A stretch of DNA of 64,000 nucleotides, taken from the NCBI GenBank assembly GCA_965221405.1, contig CBDCSE010000001.1, forward strand, positions 1,178,001-1,242,000. The letters run 5' to 3'. Origin of the DNA: JAPOUP01 sp965221405. GTDB lineage: Bacteria > Pseudomonadota > Alphaproteobacteria > Rhodobacterales > Rhodobacteraceae. Shown piece by piece: positions 1 through 8,395 of the stretch; position 1 is the stretch's first letter, and the number at the start of each line of letters is the position of its first letter. Position numbers and translations under genes: made by a program. The notes beneath the pieces are model-generated. The model ran no database searches. It saw nothing but the letters and a program-made list of their open reading frames with translations, and had not been told where the DNA came from.

Positions 1-706
1 GAACATGCAGCGGGTTGGCGACGATCCCGCCATACCGCCCCGAATGCAGGTCTTGCGCGGCCGTCTGCACCCGGATCTCAAACCCCGTGTTCCCACGCGA
101 CCCGACGTTCAGCGCCACCAGATCAGGCCGCCACCGCGCCCCATCCGCCGACAGCACGGCGTTGGCATACAGCAAAGCGCGATGCGTCTCCAGAATCCCT
201 GGCAACGAGGGCGAGCCGGTCTCCTCTTCCCCTTCGATCAAGAGCTTCACGTTGATCGGCAACCCGCCTTCGACCGCGACAAAAGCAGCCAGAGTATCGA
301 GTGCGATCAGCATCGGCGCCTTGTCGTCCGATATGCCGCGCCCAAAGAGCCTGCCATGCCGTTCCGTCAACTCAAAGGGCGGGCTTTCCCATTTGTCCAA
401 AGGGTCGGGCGGCTGCACGTCGTAATGGGCATAGACCAGGATCGTGGGCGCGCCGGGCGCATCCAACCGTTCGGCAAAAAGCGACGGTGCGCCGCTGCCG
501 TCCTCAGGCGTCAAGCGCCGGCGGTTGACAAAACCCATCGCGTCAAGGCGGGATTCGATCAACTGGCGCACGTCCTCCATCCCCTGCGCCATCGCCGGAT
601 CCGCCCCGACCGAGGGACAGCTGACAAGCTCTTTCAACCCGTTGGTGAGGGCGCCCTGCTGCGCGAGGGCATGGTCGAGAACAGGGTCGCTCATCCGGGC
701 TGTCAT
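1..706 (-). CDS. M20 family metallopeptidase/dipeptidase, N-terminal part (runs off left edge)
   Basis: Reading leftward from ATG 706 (or ATG 694, four codons in), the frame gives a zinc-dependent M20 peptidase of the ArgE/DapE/carnosinase type, which hydrolyses dipeptides or N-acyl amino acids. Visible motifs are YAHYDVQPPD (metal His and Asp), GRGISDDKA (bridging Asp) and EGEEETGSP (general base and metal Glu), in the family order and spacing. The C-terminal dimerisation/lid part is beyond base 1. Its ATG directly follows the TGA of the SDR gene, so it is the last visible member of the MarR-headed operon. No break is seen. The substrate is unknown; the operon suggests an amide or carbamoyl compound. 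Confidence 0.85.
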   Translation of the reverse strand, partial: MTARMSDPVLDHALAQQGALTNGLKELVSCPSVGADPAMAQGMEDVRQLIESRLDAMGFVNRRRLTPEDGSGAPSLFAERLDAPGAPTILVYAHYDVQPPDPLDKWESPPFELTERHGRLFGRGISDDKAPMLIALDTLAAFVAVEGGLPINVKLLIEGEEETGSPSLPGILETHRALLYANAVLSADGARWRPDLVALNVGSRGNTGFEIRVQTAAQDLHSGRYGGIVANPLHV

Positions 707-1450
707 TCAGGTGATACCGCCATCGACGCTGAGGATCTGCGCGGTGATCCACCCGGCCTCTTGAGACGTCAAAAAGGCAGCGGCGGCAGCAATATCCTCA
801 GGCTGGCCCAGGCGGCGCGTGTGAATGCGGCTGACCAACTGGGCTTGCCCCTCCGACCCATAGGCCTCCCACTGGCGCCGCGTGGCCGGGTTGGACAGCA
901 CGAAGCCCGGCGCAATCGAATTGACCGTGATGCCATGTGGGGCCAGCTCTAGGCTCAGCTGTTTCGTCAGTCCGACAAGCGCGTGTTTGGCCGCCGTATA
1001 AGCATGGATACCCGTCAAGCTCGGCCTGAGCCCAGCCCCCGAACTGATGGTGACAATGCGGCCCCAGCCCGATTGCTTCATCGCGGGTGCAAGCGCCTGA
1101 CACAAATACAGGGAGGCATCCACATTGGCGGCAAAAATCTGGTGCCAGGCCTCTGGCCTGACCTCTTCCAGCGGTGTGCCGACCTGCCCGCGCACCCCGC
1201 CTGCGGCGTTGACAAGTATCTCCGGCGCGCCGTGCTCCGCCACCAGTTGCGCGTGCATCTCGCTGACCGAAGCCGGATCACCAAGGTCAGCAGCGCACAC
1301 AGGCAGGTCCAGACGCCTGGCCGCCTCCTCCAAGGCGTCAACAGGCAGATCACTGACGATCACCTTTGCCCCCGCCCCGGCCAGCCGTGCCGCAATCGCG
1401 GCCCCAATACCGCCGACCACGCCGGTCACCAGAGCAATGCGCGCCGTCAT
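707..1450 (-). CDS. SDR family NAD(P)-dependent oxidoreductase
   Basis: 247 aa, the usual length of a classical short-chain dehydrogenase/reductase. The Rossmann motif TGVVGGIG is at residues 9-16, NAAGG near 87, the catalytic Ser in ISSGAG near 137 and YTAAK near 150, so the Ser-Tyr-Lys set is complete. It most resembles FabG-like 3-oxoacyl reductases, but in this operon it more likely interconverts a hydroxyl and a keto group in a catabolic route. The start overlaps the end of the ketopantoate-reductase-like gene by 4 bp (ATGA), and its stop is followed directly by the M20 gene, so the genes should be translated together. The specific substrate is not predictable. Confidence 0.9.
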   Translation of the reverse strand: MTARIALVTGVVGGIGAAIAARLAGAGAKVIVSDLPVDALEEAARRLDLPVCAADLGDPASVSEMHAQLVAEHGAPEILVNAAGGVRGQVGTPLEEVRPEAWHQIFAANVDASLYLCQALAPAMKQSGWGRIVTISSGAGLRPSLTGIHAYTAAKHALVGLTKQLSLELAPHGITVNSIAPGFVLSNPATRRQWEAYGSEGQAQLVSRIHTRRLGQPEDIAAAAAFLTSQEAGWITAQILSVDGGIT

Positions 1451-2466
1451 CCGGTCACCTTGGTCAATTCGTGAAATGTCTCTGCCGACATCTTGCGGCG
1501 ACCTTCCTCAATCTCGTGGATCAATGCGACCAGCCGGCTCAGCAGCGGGGTCGGAATGCAATGCTCCGCCGCGATATCGGCCACAGCTCCAACCTGCGTG
1601 TCCACCTCCGTCTTGCGCTTGCGCACCGCGAGATCGCGGTAGATGCCGGTATGTGTCTTGGCCGTCTTGGAGTTAAATTCCGCCAAGTCAGCAAGGCTCT
1701 GCGTCGCGGCGGCTTCACTGGCGCCGGGTAGGAAGGCGGCAGGCTCGAACCCGTTGAAGGGTTTGGGATCAACCCCTTCTGCCACCGCCGTGCGCATCAC
1801 TTCACGCGCCAACCCCATCAACGCCGGACCCCGGGCGGGATCGGCGAAATTCGCGGTCATGCTGTCGGGCGTCAGAGCGGTGGCAAACAGCATCGCGCCA
1901 TAGCCCAGCTTGCCCCAGAGATAGGCCCAGATGTCTTGGGTCAGCACGGCATCGGGTTCAAAAATTTTAAGCAGCACGTGCATGTCGCGGGTGCGGTCGC
2001 GCAGAGAGCCGTCGATCTCGCCCACAACCACCGCACCACGGTTGCCGAATAGGATACGCCCCGGTCCGATCCAATCCGCCCCGTAGTTCACAAAGGCACC
2101 CATCGTGCGCTTGGCCCCGGCCAGATCGGAAATGACACGTTCGTTTAAGCCGTTTTGTGCTGACAGGACAAAGCCATCCGGCGCCAGATGGGGCATGAGT
2201 TGCTTGAGCGCCATTTCGGTCGCCTGCGCCTTCACCGCCAGCACGATGCAGCTGTAGGTGCCTTTCAGCCTGTCGGGGGTCACGCACGGCACGACCTGAC
2301 GGAATGCCTCGACCGGACCTTCGATGGCGAGACCCTCTGTGCTGCACGCCTCGGCATGTTCGGGAACGATATCCACCATCTGCACCGGCACCTCGGCACG
2401 CGCCCAATAGGCCCCCAGAATGCCGCCAATGGCCCCCGCGCCCCATATCAGGACCGGCTCAGCCAT
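1447..2466 (-). CDS. Ketopantoate reductase (ApbA/PanE) family protein
   Basis: 339 aa. The N-terminal NAD(P)-binding motif IWGAGAIGG starts at about residue 7, followed by AQNGLNE (the family's QNG motif) and a C-terminal helical half with a KTEVDTQVG motif like the TEID..G of PanE proteins. The family reduces 2-dehydropantoate to pantoate, but many paralogues act on other 2-oxo acids, and this operon has no coenzyme A synthesis genes. The chosen ATG at 2466 fits the Rossmann start; the frame is open to 2586, but that part lies inside the creatininase gene and has no family similarity. It overlaps the creatininase stop by 8 bp. Confidence 0.85.
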   Translation of the reverse strand: MAEPVLIWGAGAIGGILGAYWARAEVPVQMVDIVPEHAEACSTEGLAIEGPVEAFRQVVPCVTPDRLKGTYSCIVLAVKAQATEMALKQLMPHLAPDGFVLSAQNGLNERVISDLAGAKRTMGAFVNYGADWIGPGRILFGNRGAVVVGEIDGSLRDRTRDMHVLLKIFEPDAVLTQDIWAYLWGKLGYGAMLFATALTPDSMTANFADPARGPALMGLAREVMRTAVAEGVDPKPFNGFEPAAFLPGASEAAATQSLADLAEFNSKTAKTHTGIYRDLAVRKRKTEVDTQVGAVADIAAEHCIPTPLLSRLVALIHEIEEGRRKMSAETFHELTKVTG

Positions 2467-3175
2467 CTTGCGCAGCGGGCCATGGCCCCTCAAGGGCGGT
2501 GCGCGTCTCGGCCACGCCGACGTCCCAGATCGCTTGCATGTCTTTGTCGCTGCGCTGCCAGGGGCCGCCGAAGGAGCCGTCCCCAAGCAGTGCGCGCACC
2601 TCTGCAGGAGAGGATGCTTTCATCAGCGCCAAATCGATCGCCGCCTTCTCACCTTCCGGGGCGGGAGCATGGGCAAGACGCGTCCAGGGAAAATTCTCCA
2701 TCCAGTTTGCGTGGCTGCCCGTTTTGTCGATGGACTGCGCCTTGGCCCAGGTCTCGGGCGCGTTCCACCAGTTGTGGAACTTTACCGAGATGTCGCCGTA
2801 TTCCACCATCAGTTCCTGCGCCAGCGCACCTACCGGGTTGTTGCCCCCGTGTCCGTTGACGATGAGGATGCGCCGAAACCCCGACCGTCGCAGCGAGGCG
2901 ACAACATCGCGCATCAAGACCATCAGCGTCTCGACCCGCAGGCAGATCGTGCCGGGATAGGCGTTGAAATAGGGGGCGAGGCCATAGGGCATGACCGGGA
3001 AGACCGGGATGTTCAACGGCTCGGCGGCATCTGTTGCAACCTTCTCGGCAAGGATCATGTCGACGCAAAGCGACAGTTGCGCGTGCTGTTCGGTTGATCC
3101 GATCGGAAGGACGCAGCGAGGATCACGTGCTGCGGCAGCCTCAACATCCTGCCAGTTCATGTTCGCCACTTTCAT
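2459..3175 (-). CDS. Creatininase family protein (amidohydrolase)
   Basis: 238 aa, normal for the creatininase/creatinine amidohydrolase fold. Metal and active-site motifs are present: GSTEQHA near residue 32 (Glu, His), a following Asp in CVDMI, NGHGGN in the middle and TGSHANWMENF further on (the family's HAxxxET region). Members open cyclic amides such as creatinine or act on formamides and mycofactocin precursors. Here the gene is the first enzyme after the MarR gene (4-bp ATGA overlap) and is translationally linked to a reductase, an SDR and a peptidase, which suggests opening of a lactam-like or amide substrate brought in by the divergent ABC importer. Confidence 0.9.
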   Translation of the reverse strand: MKVANMNWQDVEAAAARDPRCVLPIGSTEQHAQLSLCVDMILAEKVATDAAEPLNIPVFPVMPYGLAPYFNAYPGTICLRVETLMVLMRDVVASLRRSGFRRILIVNGHGGNNPVGALAQELMVEYGDISVKFHNWWNAPETWAKAQSIDKTGSHANWMENFPWTRLAHAPAPEGEKAAIDLALMKASSPAEVRALLGDGSFGGPWQRSDKDMQAIWDVGVAETRTALEGPWPAAQDG

Positions 3176-3738
3176 TGCGGCTTCCCTTTCGTTGAAGGGG
3201 TCGTGTCAGGCGGCAGATCACCCGCCCAATTCTGCGCCCCAAGCACCACCTTGGACATCAGCTCTGACAGCATCTGACGCTCACCATCCGAAAGGACCCG
3301 CAGCATCCGTTTCTCCTGCGCTTCAAAGGTCGGCCGCGTCTCGTGGATCAGTTGCCATCCCTTGTCTGAGAGGCGAAGCGCCTGCTTGCGCCCGCCGCCG
3401 GGGGCCCTGGAACGCCCATCAATCAGGCCCATAAGTTCAAGACGTTTGATCGCCCGGCTGAGCGTGTTCTTGGGAAAGCCAGAAGTGCGCGAGACGTCCC
3501 GCGCGCTGCCGCCATCGGCGAGCGAAAGTGAATAGAGCACAACGTATTCAGGCCGCTTCAGCCCGTAGGTGTCCTGCACCCAACTGTAAAGCGGCGTGTT
3601 GTAGAGCAGCGCGAGATAGTTGATGCGAAATGCAAAGGGGCAGGGATTGCCCCAAAGCTTGGCGTTCAGCATGTCAGGACTGTCCAAGATATCATCCTTG
3701 CCAAAATCTTGATCACAGGCTGTCTGCGGACCTGACAT
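3172..3738 (-). CDS. MarR-type winged-helix transcriptional regulator
   Basis: 188 aa from ATG 3738. The central part (about residues 65-140) has the MarR layout: a long helix ending in PEYVVLYSLSLADG, a recognition helix in GFPKNTLSRAIKRLELMGL, then a basic wing with RSRAPGGGRKQALRLSDKG. The open frame extends upstream through the intergenic operators, so the ATG at 3738 is preferred. It heads the leftward catabolic operon and faces the rightward ABC operon across 166 bp that hold two matching palindromes, an arrangement typical of an autorepressor that also controls the transporter. The ligand is unknown. Confidence 0.85.
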   Translation of the reverse strand: MSGPQTACDQDFGKDDILDSPDMLNAKLWGNPCPFAFRINYLALLYNTPLYSWVQDTYGLKRPEYVVLYSLSLADGGSARDVSRTSGFPKNTLSRAIKRLELMGLIDGRSRAPGGGRKQALRLSDKGWQLIHETRPTFEAQEKRMLRVLSDGERQMLSELMSKVVLGAQNWAGDLPPDTTPSTKGKPQ

Positions 3739-3770
3739 ATGCGGGAAACCCCTCGTTGAACCGGCTGTGA

Positions 3771-3837
3771 GTTCCAAATTGAACTTGACCGACAGAATAT
3801 GTCCGCATATTCTGGAAAAGCAAGTTCCAAATGGAAC
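3771..3837. promoter_or_regulatory. Divergent promoter region with two GTTCCAAATnGAAC palindromes
   Basis: Two near-identical 14-bp palindromes, GTTCCAAATTGAAC (3771-3784) and GTTCCAAATGGAAC (3824-3837), lie 53 bp apart (about five helical turns). Between them is a perfect 8-bp inverted repeat AGAATATG-TCCG-CATATTCT (3794-3813). They sit between the MarR gene and the substrate-binding protein gene. Two same-phase sites suit cooperative binding by a dimeric MarR protein. That they are the operators is inferred. Confidence 0.65.
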
Positions 3838-3904
3838 CCATAGACAAATGAGCATCAACCGGGCCGGGCGGGCAAGCCTTGTCCACCAACGGGAAGGAAG
3901 ACAG

Positions 3905-5491
3905 ATGATATTCCACAGATTCCTTGCACCCTTCGCCCTGGTCCTTGGCCTCGGTGCCGCGGGGGCGGTGTCAGCGCAGACGCTGACGATGGGTGTACGC
4001 GGCGGACCTGAATCAATGGACCCGCATTTCTCGGCCCTCGGGCCGCATGCCGAAGCGGCCAAACATATCTTTGACACGCTGGTCTGGTCCGGCACCGACC
4101 TGCAGATTGAACCGGGGCTGGCAGAAAGCTGGACGCCAGTTGACGAAGACACCTGGGAGTTCAAGCTGCGCCAGGGCGTCAAGTTTCACGACGGATCGGA
4201 CTTTGACGCCGAAGACGTGAAATTCTCGATCGAGCGTATTCCCGTTGTCACCGGCCCGACGACCACCACCATCTATGTGCGTCGTGTGGCCAGCGTCGAC
4301 ATCATCGATTCCCACACCATCCATATCAACACGGACGGTCAGGCAGCGACGCTGCCAAATGACTTCATCCGCCTGTTCATCGTCTCGTCCGAGGCCGCGG
4401 CGGATTATTCCACGCCCGAGACGGCCGCCGAAGGGTTCAACTCCGGCAAGGCCACCATCGGCACCGGTCCCTACAAATTCGTCAGCTGGGAGCCCAAGGG
4501 CGATCTGGTGCTTGAGCGGAACGACGATTACTGGCGCGGCAAGGGCGCATGGGAAACCGTGATCCGCAAGGAAATCCCCAACGACAGCTCGCGCCTCGCG
4601 GCCCTCAAGGCGGGGCAGGTTGACGTGATCAACTATGTCTCCTCCGTCGACTATCTCGCGCTTGAGCGCGACTCTACCATCGACGCGATCAAGGGCGACA
4701 GTGTCTACATCATGAACCTGCAACTGGATCAGCGCGAGGATACCCCGCTGGTGCGCGCCATCGACGGGTCGGACCTGGACGAGAACCCGTTCCGCGATCT
4801 CAAGGTGCGGCAGGCCATTGATCATGCGATTGACCGCCAGACGATGGTCGACGTCGTGCTCGAAGGTCTGGGCAAGCCCGCCAACCAGATGATGCCGCCC
4901 GGCTTCTTTGGCTCAAGCGAAGACATTCCCATGCCGACCTATGATCCGGCCAAGGCAAGGGAACTGCTTGCCGATGCAGGATATCCCGACGGCTTTGAGG
5001 TTGATCTCTATTGCACCGCCGACCGGCTGCCGGGCGATGGCGCGATCTGCCAAGGTCTGGGCCAGATGCTTAATCAGGTCGGGATCAAGGCCAACGTCAA
5101 CGCGATCTCAAAGACGGTGTATTTCCCCGCGCAGGCGCGGCTTGAATACTCCATGTTCATGAACGGCTGGGGCACGCTGACGGGTGAAGCCTCCTATACC
5201 CTGGGCGGCCTTGCGCATTCCAACAATCCCGAGGTGAAGCTGGGCGCGTTCAACCGCATCGAATACAAAAACGATGAGGTGGACCAGCTGCTCCAGGACG
5301 GAGCCACCATGATGGACCCTGACGCGCGGCGCGCAACCTACGAAGAAGCGATGGAAAAGGTCATGGCAGACAAGGCCTATATCTCGCTGGTCCAGCTTCA
5401 GACGGTCTGGGGGGCCAAGGCTGGCATGCTCGAATTCACCCCCCGCTTTGACGAAGACACGCTTGCGTTCTTTATCAAACCGGCGTCCTGA
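3905..5491 (+). CDS. ABC transporter periplasmic substrate-binding protein, family 5 (peptide/nickel/opine type)
   Basis: 528 aa from ATG 3905, preceded by GGGAAGGAAG as ribosome-binding site; the frame is open further upstream, but only from here does a signal peptide begin (hydrophobic stretch ending in AGAVSAQ, residues about 8-25). The mature part has the SBP_bac_5 pattern: MDPHFSAL, LAESWTPVDEDTWEFKLRQGVKFHDG near 90-115 and ATIGTGPYKF near 180. It captures oligopeptides or other small solutes for the permease and ATPase genes that follow. A strong hairpin after the gene probably keeps its transcript segment in excess. Confidence 0.93.
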   Translation: MIFHRFLAPFALVLGLGAAGAVSAQTLTMGVRGGPESMDPHFSALGPHAEAAKHIFDTLVWSGTDLQIEPGLAESWTPVDEDTWEFKLRQGVKFHDGSDFDAEDVKFSIERIPVVTGPTTTTIYVRRVASVDIIDSHTIHINTDGQAATLPNDFIRLFIVSSEAAADYSTPETAAEGFNSGKATIGTGPYKFVSWEPKGDLVLERNDDYWRGKGAWETVIRKEIPNDSSRLAALKAGQVDVINYVSSVDYLALERDSTIDAIKGDSVYIMNLQLDQREDTPLVRAIDGSDLDENPFRDLKVRQAIDHAIDRQTMVDVVLEGLGKPANQMMPPGFFGSSEDIPMPTYDPAKARELLADAGYPDGFEVDLYCTADRLPGDGAICQGLGQMLNQVGIKANVNAISKTVYFPAQARLEYSMFMNGWGTLTGEASYTLGGLAHSNNPEVKLGAFNRIEYKNDEVDQLLQDGATMMDPDARRATYEEAMEKVMADKAYISLVQLQTVWGAKAGMLEFTPRFDEDTLAFFIKPAS

Positions 5492-5506
5492 TAGCGTGAT
5501 GCTGCA

Positions 5507-5541
5507 CCAAGGCCGGGCGGCGGGCAGCCGCCCGGCCTTGG
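5507..5541 (+). promoter_or_regulatory. Intercistronic hairpin between binding-protein and permease genes
   Basis: A perfect 15-bp inverted repeat, CCAAGGCCGGGCGGC and GCCGCCCGGCCTTGG, flanks a 5-nt loop. It is followed by G rather than a T run, so it is a poor terminator. Such hairpins after binding-protein genes often protect the upstream mRNA from 3' exonucleases and so raise binding-protein levels. That role is inferred from position. Confidence 0.7.
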
Positions 5542-5562
5542 TTTGCCTGGGCAGGAAAGCTG

Positions 5563-6537
5563 ATGCTCGGTTTCGTCATTCAACGTTTTCTGCAAGCCGT
5601 GCTGGTCATGGCTGCGATGTCGGTGATCGTGTTCTGCGGCGTCTATGCCATCGGAAATCCCATTGACATCGTGATCCCGCCCGAGGCGACGCAGGAAATC
5701 CGCGAACAGACGATCCGGCGTCTCGGCCTTAACCGGCCCGTTTACGAACAATACTTCATCTTCACGGGCAACCTGCTCCAGGGCGATCTGGGGCGGTCCT
5801 TTGTCTACAACATCCCGGTTCTGGAACTGATCGGCGGACGGCTTCCCGCGACGCTTGAACTGGTGCTGATCTCGGTGATCTCGGCCACGGTGCTGGGCGT
5901 GAGCCTGGGCATCTACGCGGGCTACCGCCCCGACAGCTGGGGCTCCAGGACAATCATGGCGGTCTCCGTTCTCGGCTTTTCGGTGCCATCCTTCTGGGTC
6001 GGGCTGATTCTGATTCTGTTCTTCGCGGTCAACCTCGGCTGGCTGCCCGCAGGCGGACGTGGCGAGACGGTTGCAATCTTGGGCGTCGAATGGTCCTTCC
6101 TCACGCTTGACGGACTGTCGCATATCGTGCTGCCCGCGATCAATCTGGCGCTCTTCAAACTGGCAATGATGATCCGCCTTGCCCGTGCGGGCACGCGCGA
6201 GATCATGCTGACCGACACCGTCAAGTTTGCCCGCGCGGCAGGCATCTCCGAAGGCACGATCCTGCGGCGGCACCTGCTGAAGCTGATCTCGATCCCAATC
6301 ATCACGGTCTTCGGCCTTGAGCTCGGCTCGACCCTCGCCTTCGCAGTTGTGACCGAGACGATCTTTTCCTGGCCCGGCGTCGGCAAGCTGATCATCGACA
6401 GCATCGCGGTGCTCGACCGCCCGGTCATGGTGGCCTACCTGATCCTCGTCGCCTTCCTGTTCGTGACCATCAATTTCGTGATTGATCTGGTCTTTGCCCT
6501 GATCGACCCCCGCGTGCGTCACGGAGCAGCGGCATGA
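5563..6537 (+). CDS. ABC transporter permease, DppB/OppB type
   Basis: 324 aa with a first membrane helix at residues 9-29 and the DppB-type periplasmic loop containing RLGLNRPVYEQY. About five more helices follow. The EAA loop that touches the ATPase is in ARAAGISEGTILRRHLLK, near 225-245. It forms one half of the membrane channel with the next gene. The ribosome-binding site is CAGGAAAG just upstream of the ATG. Its stop overlaps the next start by 4 bp (ATGA), so the two permeases should be made in equal amounts. Confidence 0.93.
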   Translation: MLGFVIQRFLQAVLVMAAMSVIVFCGVYAIGNPIDIVIPPEATQEIREQTIRRLGLNRPVYEQYFIFTGNLLQGDLGRSFVYNIPVLELIGGRLPATLELVLISVISATVLGVSLGIYAGYRPDSWGSRTIMAVSVLGFSVPSFWVGLILILFFAVNLGWLPAGGRGETVAILGVEWSFLTLDGLSHIVLPAINLALFKLAMMIRLARAGTREIMLTDTVKFARAAGISEGTILRRHLLKLISIPIITVFGLELGSTLAFAVVTETIFSWPGVGKLIIDSIAVLDRPVMVAYLILVAFLFVTINFVIDLVFALIDPRVRHGAAA

Positions 6538-7415
6538 GCAACACCAGCACGCCGCTGCGCCGTTTCTGGACCGAGTTCCGCGAGAACAAGGTGGCGGTCT
6601 TTGCGCTGGCGGTGGTGGTCTTGATGATCCTGCTGGCGCTCTTTGCGTCCGTGGTCTCGCCCCAGAACCCCTATGACCTAGCTAACCTCTCCCTCATGGA
6701 CAGCCGCCGCCCGCCGGGTTTTGTCGGATCGGGCGGTTACACCCATCTGCTGGGCACCGACCCGCAGGGGCGCGACCTGTTGTCGGCCATCTTCCATGGC
6801 CTGCGCATTTCCATTCAGATCGGCCTCGCCGCGGGCTTTGTCTCTCTGACCATCGGCACCGCCCTGGGGATCACGGCGGCCTATCTGGGCGGGCGGATCG
6901 AAGCGCTGATCATGCGGCTTGTCGATCTGCAACTGTCGTTTCCCGCGATCCTGCTGGCGCTGGTCATGGTGGCCCTTCTGGGCCAGGGCAAGGCACAGCT
7001 GGTCGGCGCATTGGTTGCCGCGCAATACGCATACTTTGCCCGCACCGCCTATGGCGCTGCCAAGGCCGAGCGCGGCAAGGACTATATCGAGGCCGCGCTC
7101 GCCACACCGCTCAGCGGCAGGCTCGTGGTCTGGCGCCACCTGCTGCCCAACTGCACCCCGCCGCTGATCGTGGTGGCAACCGTCCAGATTGCCAATTCCA
7201 TTTCGCTTGAAGCAACGCTCAGTTTCCTGGGCCTTGGGCTGCCGGTGACCGAACCGTCGCTTGGCATGCTGATATCCAACGGCTTTCCCTACATGATGAG
7301 CGGGCGTTACTGGATATCCGTCTATCCCGGCGTGGCGCTGATCATCCTGATTGTCGCCATCAACGTCGTTGGCGACCAGGTGCGTGACCAGTTCAACCCG
7401 AGGCTCCGGAAATGA
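6534..7415 (+). CDS. ABC transporter permease, DppC/OppC type
   Basis: 293 aa. The N-terminal tail and first helix (about residues 20-43) match the OppC_N layout, followed by LLGTDPQGRDLLSAI, the hallmark of the DppC/OppC group. About five helices follow, with an EAA-type loop in KDYIEAALATPLSGRLVVWRH. It is the partner channel subunit of the DppB-like protein. It overlaps both neighbours by 4 bp, which fits one polycistronic importer operon. Confidence 0.93.
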   Translation: MSNTSTPLRRFWTEFRENKVAVFALAVVVLMILLALFASVVSPQNPYDLANLSLMDSRRPPGFVGSGGYTHLLGTDPQGRDLLSAIFHGLRISIQIGLAAGFVSLTIGTALGITAAYLGGRIEALIMRLVDLQLSFPAILLALVMVALLGQGKAQLVGALVAAQYAYFARTAYGAAKAERGKDYIEAALATPLSGRLVVWRHLLPNCTPPLIVVATVQIANSISLEATLSFLGLGLPVTEPSLGMLISNGFPYMMSGRYWISVYPGVALIILIVAINVVGDQVRDQFNPRLRK

Positions 7416-8395
7416 GCGACCCTGTCCTGAGCGTCAAAGGGCTGAGCACCCATTTCTTCACCCGCGCAGGCGTGGTTAAGGCCGTGAACGGCGTCTCCTT
7501 CGATCTCGCGCGGGGCGAGATCATGGGGCTGGTCGGCGAAAGCGGATCTGGCAAGACCGTCACAGGGTTTTCCCTGCTTGGGCTGGTCGATGCGCCGGGC
7601 CGGATTGTCGAGGGGTCGGTCAAGCTGAACGGGGTGGAACTGACCACACTCAGCGAGGCAGAGCTGCGCAAAAGGCGCGGGCACGAGATTTCAATGATCT
7701 TTCAGGACCCGATCGCCACCCTGAACCCGATGCTGACAATCGGCCAGCAGATGAAGCTGGCCATCGACGCGCATGAACGAGTCAGCCCCCGCGCCGCCCA
7801 GTCCCGCGCGACCGAGCTTCTCACCCAGGTCGGCATCCCCTCCGCCGCCGCGCGCCTGCGCGCCTATCCACACGAGTTTTCCGGCGGCATGCGCCAACGG
7901 GTGGCAATCGCCATTGCCCTGCTACACCGCCCCTCCGTCATTGTCGCGGATGAGCCGACGACGGCGCTCGATGTCTCCATTCAGGCTCAGATACTGGCTC
8001 AGATGCGCGCTCGCGCGCGCGAGATCGGCACCGCGATGGTCTGGATAAGCCATGACCTCGCCGTGGTTTCCAGCCTCGCCGGAAAGCTCGCAGTGATGTA
8101 TGCAGGCCAGATCGTTGAAGAAGGGTCAACCGCCACGCTGCTGCGTGACCCGCGCCATCCCTACACCGCCGGGCTGATCGCCTCGCTTCCGGCCATGGCA
8201 CGCCCGGGCGCCCCGCTGAACCAGATCGCGGGCAGCACACCCTCCCTGCTTTCGCTGCCAGAGGGCTGCCCCTTTGCGCCCCGCTGTACGCAGGCATCAG
8301 GGCAATGCACGACCGACCCCGACATGACCCGAAACGGTGATCGGCAATGGCGGTGCTTTCACCCCTTCGGTCACACCACCCCGGAGCCCGCATGA
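7412..8395 (+). CDS. ABC transporter ATP-binding protein, DppD/OppD type
   Basis: 327 aa cytosolic ATPase. Walker A GESGSGKT is near residue 44, the Q-loop in MIFQDPIATLNP, the signature FSGGMRQR near 155, Walker B VIVADEPTTALD near 175 and the switch His in ISHDLAVV. The C-terminal oligopeptide-transporter extension carries a cysteine-containing segment (CPFAPRCTQASGQC) usual in this subfamily. It pairs with the next ATPase as a heterodimer beneath the two permeases. Starts and stops overlap in ATGA. Confidence 0.94.
   Translation: MSDPVLSVKGLSTHFFTRAGVVKAVNGVSFDLARGEIMGLVGESGSGKTVTGFSLLGLVDAPGRIVEGSVKLNGVELTTLSEAELRKRRGHEISMIFQDPIATLNPMLTIGQQMKLAIDAHERVSPRAAQSRATELLTQVGIPSAAARLRAYPHEFSGGMRQRVAIAIALLHRPSVIVADEPTTALDVSIQAQILAQMRARAREIGTAMVWISHDLAVVSSLAGKLAVMYAGQIVEEGSTATLLRDPRHPYTAGLIASLPAMARPGAPLNQIAGSTPSLLSLPEGCPFAPRCTQASGQCTTDPDMTRNGDRQWRCFHPFGHTTPEPA

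Noticed and set aside
5398..6522. 374-aa minus-strand frame across the DppB-type permease
   Set aside because: Shadow of a well-supported permease gene; Asp/His/Gln-rich product typical of antisense frames.
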